Source: Thermoplasmata archaeon
GTDB taxonomy: Archaea; Thermoplasmatota; Thermoplasmata; Lutacidiplasmatales; UBA184
NCBI GenBank assembly: GCA_027314165.1
Contig: DAHVCH010000013.1
Coordinates: 1-64,000 of the forward strand
Direction of reading: 5' to 3'
DNA length: 64,000 nucleotides
This document shows positions 60,147 through 64,000 of the stretch, in pieces. A program made the translations under genes and the position numbers. Position 1 is the first letter of the stretch. Every line of letters starts with the position of its first letter. The notes below the pieces were generated by a model. The model was not told the origin of the DNA. It searched no databases and saw only the letters and a list, made by a program, of their open reading frames with translations.

Positions 60147-60635
60147 GTGCCATCGAACGTCAGCGGCCCCACGGGAAAGGAGCTCCGGATCACGCCCATC
60201 CGCAACGGGACGGTGATCGACCACATCCCCAGCGGTCTCGCCCTCGAGGTCCTGAAGGTGCTGAAGGTCGAGAACCTGGACAAGGACTCCACGGTCTCCG
60301 TAGCGCTGCACGTCCGGAGCCAGCGGATGGGATGGAAGGACATCGTGAAGGTGGAGCACATGGAGCTCTCCGCCCAGAAGTCCAACGCCATCGCGCTCAT
60401 CGCCCCGACCGCGACCATCTCGATCATCCGGGACTTCAAGGTCCGGGAGAAGCACCCCGTGTCCCTGCCGGACCGCCTCGTGGGCGTCCTCACGTGCCCG
60501 AACCCGAACTGCATCACGAACCACGGAGAACCGGTGGAAAGCGAGTTCGAGGTGGTGAGACGCCGCCCCCTGGCCGTCCGGTGCGCGTACTGCGAGCGGA
60601 GCATGGAAGAGTTCCTCCCACACCTGGCCCGCTGA
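60147..60635 (+). CDS. pyrI: Aspartate carbamoyltransferase regulatory chain
   Basis: 162 residues. The N-terminal nucleotide-binding domain (about 10-100) begins with IRNGTVIDHIPSGLALEVL. The C-terminal zinc domain has C117, C122, C146 and C149 (CPNPNC and CAYC). It binds the catalytic trimers and carries feedback control by nucleotides. It starts with GTG 17 bases after pyrB, preceded by GGAGGGAAGGA. Confidence 0.96.
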   Translation: MPSNVSGPTGKELRITPIRNGTVIDHIPSGLALEVLKVLKVENLDKDSTVSVALHVRSQRMGWKDIVKVEHMELSAQKSNAIALIAPTATISIIRDFKVREKHPVSLPDRLVGVLTCPNPNCITNHGEPVESEFEVVRRRPLAVRCAYCERSMEEFLPHLAR

Positions 60636-60650
60636 GCCGAGGAAGCCCCA

Positions 60651-61292
60651 GTGACGGGCGGCCTGGTCGCTCTGGGGTTGACGGTCTTCGCCGTCATCTT
60701 CCTCTTCGAGATCGTGGACCGGACCAACTTCGCGACGATCTCGCTCGCGGGGAAACATCCCGCGAAGCAGGTGTGGACCGGGGCCGCGCTGGCCTTCACG
60801 GTCTCCTCCGCAATCTCCGTAGGTATCGGGGCCGTCGTCGTGGCCTACCTCCCGGCCTATCTCCTGTGGGTGAAGCTGCTCGGGGGCGCGATCCTCATCG
60901 CCTTCGGGCTCCGAGCGATCCTCGGGAGCGACGGCGAGCAGGAGGAGCGGTCCGCCGAGGAAAAGATCGGCCCCGTCCCGCCCCGTCGGGTGGTCCTGAC
61001 CGCGTTCACGCTCATCCTCTTCCTGGAGATGGGAGACAACACCCAGATCCTGACCTTCGAGTTCGTGGCGTACGCCGGTCCCTCCCCCGGGGCCGTCGTG
61101 CTGCTCACGGTGTTCGTGGCGGCGACCCTGGCGCTCTGGTGCACCGCGGCGGTCGGGGCGCTGAGCGGCAGGTTCCTGCGCTCGCGGGTTCCTGCGGAGA
61201 AGCTCGAAAGGGTCCTGGGTGCGATCCTCGTGGCGATCGGGGCGGTCACGATTGCCCTCGCGTTCGACCCGACCCTGCTCCCGGTCTTCTGA
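60651..61292 (+). CDS. TMEM165/GDT1-like membrane transporter
   Basis: 213 residues in two halves of three membrane helices. Each half starts with a version of the family motif E-x-G-D-[KR]-[ST]: FEIVDRTN near residue 20 and LEMGDNTQ near 127. GDT1 proteins move Mn2+ or Ca2+ against protons. Both motifs deviate (Gly to Val in the first, Lys/Arg to Asn in the second), so ion choice may differ. GTG 60651 follows pyrI by 15 bases, so it is probably in the same transcript. Confidence 0.8.
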   Translation: MTGGLVALGLTVFAVIFLFEIVDRTNFATISLAGKHPAKQVWTGAALAFTVSSAISVGIGAVVVAYLPAYLLWVKLLGGAILIAFGLRAILGSDGEQEERSAEEKIGPVPPRRVVLTAFTLILFLEMGDNTQILTFEFVAYAGPSPGAVVLLTVFVAATLALWCTAAVGALSGRFLRSRVPAEKLERVLGAILVAIGAVTIALAFDPTLLPVF

Positions 61293-61451
61293 GCCCTCGA
61301 CGCACGCGCAGGGGGGGCCACGCGCCCCTCGGTCTTCCGCGGGGTCTCCTGGTGGCCGCCGTCGAAGGGCGCCTCACGCCGAATGCTCGTTATCTGCCCT
61401 GAGCGGGAAGCCTCGCGCGGCTCCCTGACGGAGACGTAGGGACCGAAAGGG

Positions 61452-61459
61452 GAATATTC
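61452..61459 (+). promoter_or_regulatory. TATA box for deoxyhypusine synthase
   Basis: GAATATTC lies 29-36 bases before ATG 61488. Confidence 0.5.
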
Positions 61460-61487
61460 CGACCCCCGTGCCGAAAGCGGTGCCCCA

Positions 61488-62531
61488 ATGGACCTGAAGG
61501 CCAGAAAGAAGATCCTCTCCACGCCGGTCGAACCCCTCGACGTCCGATCGATCAAGGGCATCGGCGACCTCCTCGAGGCGTTCCAGCACACCTCGATCCA
61601 GGCCAGGAACCTCGGCCGTTGCTTCCAGGTCTGGAAGAACATGCTGAAGGACCCCAAGCGTCCGACCATCTTCCTCGGGCTGTCGGGACCGCTCATCGCG
61701 GCGGGGCTCCGGTCGGTGATCCGGGAGATGGTCGAGCTGGGGATGGTGGACGTCGTCGTCTCCACCGGCGCGGTCCTCTACCAGGACCTCTACCAGTCGC
61801 TGGGCTACCGGCACTACATGGGGGTCCCGACCGCGGACGATGCGCGGCTGCGGTCCTTCGCGATCGACCGGATCTACGACACCTACGTCGACGAGATCAA
61901 GTTCGAGGAGACCGACCGGGCGATCGGCCGCATCGTTGAGGAGTTCCCCCCGCGCCCCGCCTCCTCCCGGGAGCTCCTGCAGTTCCTTGGCGAGAAGTTC
62001 CCCGCGAAGGACTCGATCCTCTCGACCTGCGCCCGGCGCGGCGTTCCGGTCTTCTCCCCGGCGCTGATCGACAGTTCCATCGGGATCGGCCTCACCCTCC
62101 ACTACGGGCGCAACCGCGGCAAGCCGCGCTTCAGCCTCGACGCCGTGCGGGACAACTACGAGCTCGTCCAGATCCTGGTCAACTCTCCCCGGACGGGAGT
62201 GGTGTACGTCGGGGGCGGGACCCCGAAGAACTGGATCAACGACGGGATCGTGATGGCCAACTACCACTACGAACGGGAGGGGGAAGGCCACTTCTACGCC
62301 CTCCAGGTCACGACCGACGTCCCCCACTGGGGGGGACTTTCCGGCAGCACGCTGGACGAGGCGATGAGCTGGGGGAAGGTCTCGACCCAAGCGACGAAGG
62401 CCATGGCCTTCGTCGAGGCCTCGGTCGCCCTCCCGCTGCTCGTGGGTGCGCTCTGGGACCGCCGAGCCTCCTGGCAACGGCGCAAGCGCCCCCGGTTCGT
62501 TTGGGACGGGGACACCTGCAAGAGGGCCTAG
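61488..62531 (+). CDS. dys: Deoxyhypusine synthase
   Basis: 347 residues, normal length. NAD-binding segments include GLSGPLIAAGLR (about 64-75), STGAVLYQDLY (about 92) and YVGGGTPKNWI (240-250). The active-site lysine lies in EAMSWGKVST (K297). It transfers the aminobutyl group of spermidine to a lysine of archaeal initiation factor 5A, and is conserved in archaea and eukaryotes. It has its own TATA box and is convergent with the 137-residue family gene. Confidence 0.95.
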   Translation: MDLKARKKILSTPVEPLDVRSIKGIGDLLEAFQHTSIQARNLGRCFQVWKNMLKDPKRPTIFLGLSGPLIAAGLRSVIREMVELGMVDVVVSTGAVLYQDLYQSLGYRHYMGVPTADDARLRSFAIDRIYDTYVDEIKFEETDRAIGRIVEEFPPRPASSRELLQFLGEKFPAKDSILSTCARRGVPVFSPALIDSSIGIGLTLHYGRNRGKPRFSLDAVRDNYELVQILVNSPRTGVVYVGGGTPKNWINDGIVMANYHYEREGEGHFYALQVTTDVPHWGGLSGSTLDEAMSWGKVSTQATKAMAFVEASVALPLLVGALWDRRASWQRRKRPRFVWDGDTCKRA

Positions 62532-62552
62532 CCCTCCCGAAGGTGGCCTGGA

Positions 62553-62966
62553 TCAGGGGAACGACGAGGTCGCGTCCTCGTCGCCCTGGGTGCGAGTGGA
62601 CCGGCGCGGATCGCCCCTACGGGTGCCGCTCGGGGCGAAGGGCGGCAGCTTCGGTGCGAAGGCTGCCGAGCGCGCGAGGTCCGGGTGCTCCCGGACCACG
62701 TCCCGCCAGTTGGAGTAGGTGGTGAGGCGTCCGAGCAGGGGAAGGTGCCCGCGCCGCTGCTGGATCACCGTGTGGACCACGAACCTCGTCGGGTCCACCG
62801 TCTGGAACAACGCGCACCGGAAGTCCAGGTTGGCCCGGGGGTTGGGAGGCCCGTCCTCCCCTCGGGCGGGAGTCTCGGCCAGTCGGTGCCCCTCGAGGTC
62901 CACCGTCCTGAACGACTCGCCGTCCGCCGTCATGAAGCCGACCGGCAATCGGTGCCTCTCCGTCAT
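62553..62966 (-). CDS. Uncharacterised 137-residue family, member 2
   Basis: 137 residues, exactly the length of the protein at 49021. Shared positions: RLPVGFxTAxG (6-16), LExH (24-27), RFVVHxV (about 61-67), GR near 79 and P-x-LARSA (about 93-99). Overall identity is low outside these, so the pair is old. ATG 62966 was chosen by GGAG upstream and alignment with member 1; the longer frame is rejected. The upstream region is unusually AT-rich. Function unknown. Confidence 0.75.
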   Translation of the reverse strand: MTERHRLPVGFMTADGESFRTVDLEGHRLAETPARGEDGPPNPRANLDFRCALFQTVDPTRFVVHTVIQQRRGHLPLLGRLTTYSNWRDVVREHPDLARSAAFAPKLPPFAPSGTRRGDPRRSTRTQGDEDATSSFP

Positions 62967-63221
62967 CGCTTGAGCTCCTGCGACCTCCTTCGGCCCCGCG
63001 AGGTCGACGAAGGTCCAGTGACATGATGCGCGGTGCTCCGCATCAACATTGTGATTTCGGGCCATAATGACAGACATCCACGTCAAAACGACCATATTTC
63101 CGACATACTTTGTATAATGCTACGTAACCCGCCGAATACGGGGTGAGGGTCGGGAAACGCTCAGGGCAAGCTTCGGAGCTCGACCCCGAGCGAGGGGTCC
63201 GGCGGGGAGAGGTTCGGCGCT
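62967..63221. other. AT-rich upstream region of the 62553 gene
   Basis: 255 bases. The part 63040-63120 is clearly richer in A and T than the window, with two or three TATA-like sites on the minus strand (63092-63099, 63112-63118), so the 62553 gene may have a leader of 100 bases or more. No coding frame is convincing here. Confidence 0.45.
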
Positions 63222-64000
63222 TCAGAGCACGGCGCCCGGCCGGGGAGCCCCCGCCTCCGGGTGACAACCCTCCGAGAGGATGGTGTCGTCGCCGTTCCAC
63301 TCTGCCACCCCGTGGTCCTCGTAGAGGTCCGTCTCGTAGACGGTCACGTTGTCGACGGGGTCGTAGAAGACCGTTCGCCCGCTCGCATTGTCGTACCAGA
63401 AGATGATCGACGGTCCGAGCAGGTAGTGCAGGGACTGCCGCTCGCCGGCGGGGATGCTCATGTTGTCGTGGGCGCAGGAGAGGGCGACCGAGGTCAGGGA
63501 AGAGGCGGAGAACGACGCGGAGGGGGGGGTCACGGAGTAGGCGGCTCCTAGGAGAAGGAGGACCGCCGTCGCGGCGAGGATCCCCTCCGGCCATCCCCAG
63601 CGCGCCCGGTTCGCGGGGCCGGTCCGGAACCGGTCCCGCGCGCGAACTCGTCCCCTGGCGGACTTGCCGTCGGGTCGCGCCGGGTCGGCCACGCCACCGG
63701 CGGCCGACCCACGACGGAGCAGGGTCGTCAGCAGGTTCCCCGCCGTGAGGGCAAGCAGCAGGGCGAACGGACCGACGGTGCCTTGCGCGCCCAACGCAGG
63801 CACGGTGATGGCGAGGAACGCCGACACCGCGCCGACGAACGCGCCGTAGAGGGGCCATGCGTGGGGGTTGGCCGGCGCCGTGCGAGGCTCGACGACCATG
63901 AAGAGCAGGAAGAAGAGCGTGGCCGGGTCGACCACCTCGCTGAGCAGGATGGGCCCCGAAAGGGGCACGCCGATGATGGAGAACGCGAGCGCCCTCTGGA
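63222..64000 (-). CDS. RnfD/NqrB-like membrane protein with ectodomain (5' end missing)
   Basis: The gene runs off the right edge; the visible part is 259 residues. It begins inside membrane helices (AFSIIGVPLSGPILLSEV), followed by DPATLFFLLFMVVEPRTAP and an AxPLYGAFVGAV segment. These resemble the C-terminal half of RnfD/NqrB, membrane subunits of ion-pumping NADH or ferredoxin complexes. After a basic loop and another helix (about residue 140) comes an exported domain of about 100 residues with sequons and two cysteines, which those proteins lack. Assignment is tentative without the N-terminus. Confidence 0.6.
   Translation of the reverse strand, partial: QRALAFSIIGVPLSGPILLSEVVDPATLFFLLFMVVEPRTAPANPHAWPLYGAFVGAVSAFLAITVPALGAQGTVGPFALLLALTAGNLLTTLLRRGSAAGGVADPARPDGKSARGRVRARDRFRTGPANRARWGWPEGILAATAVLLLLGAAYSVTPPSASFSASSLTSVALSCAHDNMSIPAGERQSLHYLLGPSIIFWYDNASGRTVFYDPVDNVTVYETDLYEDHGVAEWNGDDTILSEGCHPEAGAPRPGAVL

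Overview
This window is GC-rich (about two-thirds G+C by eye) archaeal DNA, most likely from the Thermoplasmatota. Archaeal markers are an RNase P Rpp21-type subunit, deoxyhypusine synthase, paired pyrB-pyrI, a TIM-barrel class I fructose-bisphosphate aldolase, an archaeal-type glutamyl-tRNA synthetase, a Tsr3 homologue, a tRNA with a bulge-helix-bulge intron, and many TATA boxes 25-32 bases before start codons (leaderless transcripts). Surface proteins built of GLP-x-G-x-x-WSV repeats are common in Thermoplasmata. No rRNA, CRISPR array, transposase or phage gene was seen. Most long open frames opposite the genes are GC-rich shadows.

Layout. (1) 1-16.4 kb: a type IV pilus/Tad-like secretion island. 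A minus-strand run encodes a two-domain membrane platform, a zinc-ribbon secretion ATPase and several pilin-like proteins joined by 4-base overlaps; a divergent plus-strand pair ends in a 1573-residue membrane-anchored surface protein. (2) 16.5-22.7 kb: a winged-helix/coiled-coil protein, a surface protein with a zinc ribbon, a cation/proton antiporter and unknown proteins. (3) 23-28.2 kb: tRNA-Ala, a NitT/TauT-type ABC transporter (ATPase, fused permease, stand-alone AAA-associated protein) and tryptophanase. (4) 28.4-36.7 kb: tRNA-Gln, a CDF transporter, a kelch/PKD surface protein, an intron-bearing tRNA-Leu(UAG), a methyltransferase, a PPP phosphatase, Tsr3 and aldolase. (5) 36.7-45.9 kb: two membrane proteins sharing a C-terminal zinc ribbon, a second CDF transporter, an MFS transporter with a glyoxalase-type enzyme, GluRS, an RNase H-fold protein, a double zinc-ribbon protein and Rpp21. 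(6) 45.9-50.1 kb: tRNA-Leu(CAA), then a stretch of more mixed codon use with a chimeric surface protein, a methyltransferase carrying a Trm112-like tail and small unknown proteins. (7) 50.1-55.5 kb: a phosphorelay locus (histidine kinase, seven-TM protein, four receiver proteins, one with an HPt domain) and an HxlR-type regulator. (8) 55.5-64 kb: a membrane protein with a structured leader, a 2,4-dienoyl-CoA reductase-like enzyme, a YkgJ-type cysteine-cluster protein, pyrB-pyrI, a GDT1-like transporter, deoxyhypusine synthase, a second member of a 137-residue family, and a truncated RnfD/NqrB-like protein.

How it fits together. The pilus-like island and the many N-glycosylation-rich surface proteins suggest a cell investing in its envelope. 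The phosphorelay probably drives gene expression or motility-like outputs through the stand-alone receivers. Zinc ribbons appended to otherwise unrelated membrane, secretion and regulatory proteins are a recurring theme. The best candidates for something undescribed are the D-loop intron in tRNA-Leu(UAG), the pilus-like system with its giant protein, the paired 137-residue paralogues, and the receiver domains with an insert beside the phosphorylated aspartate.
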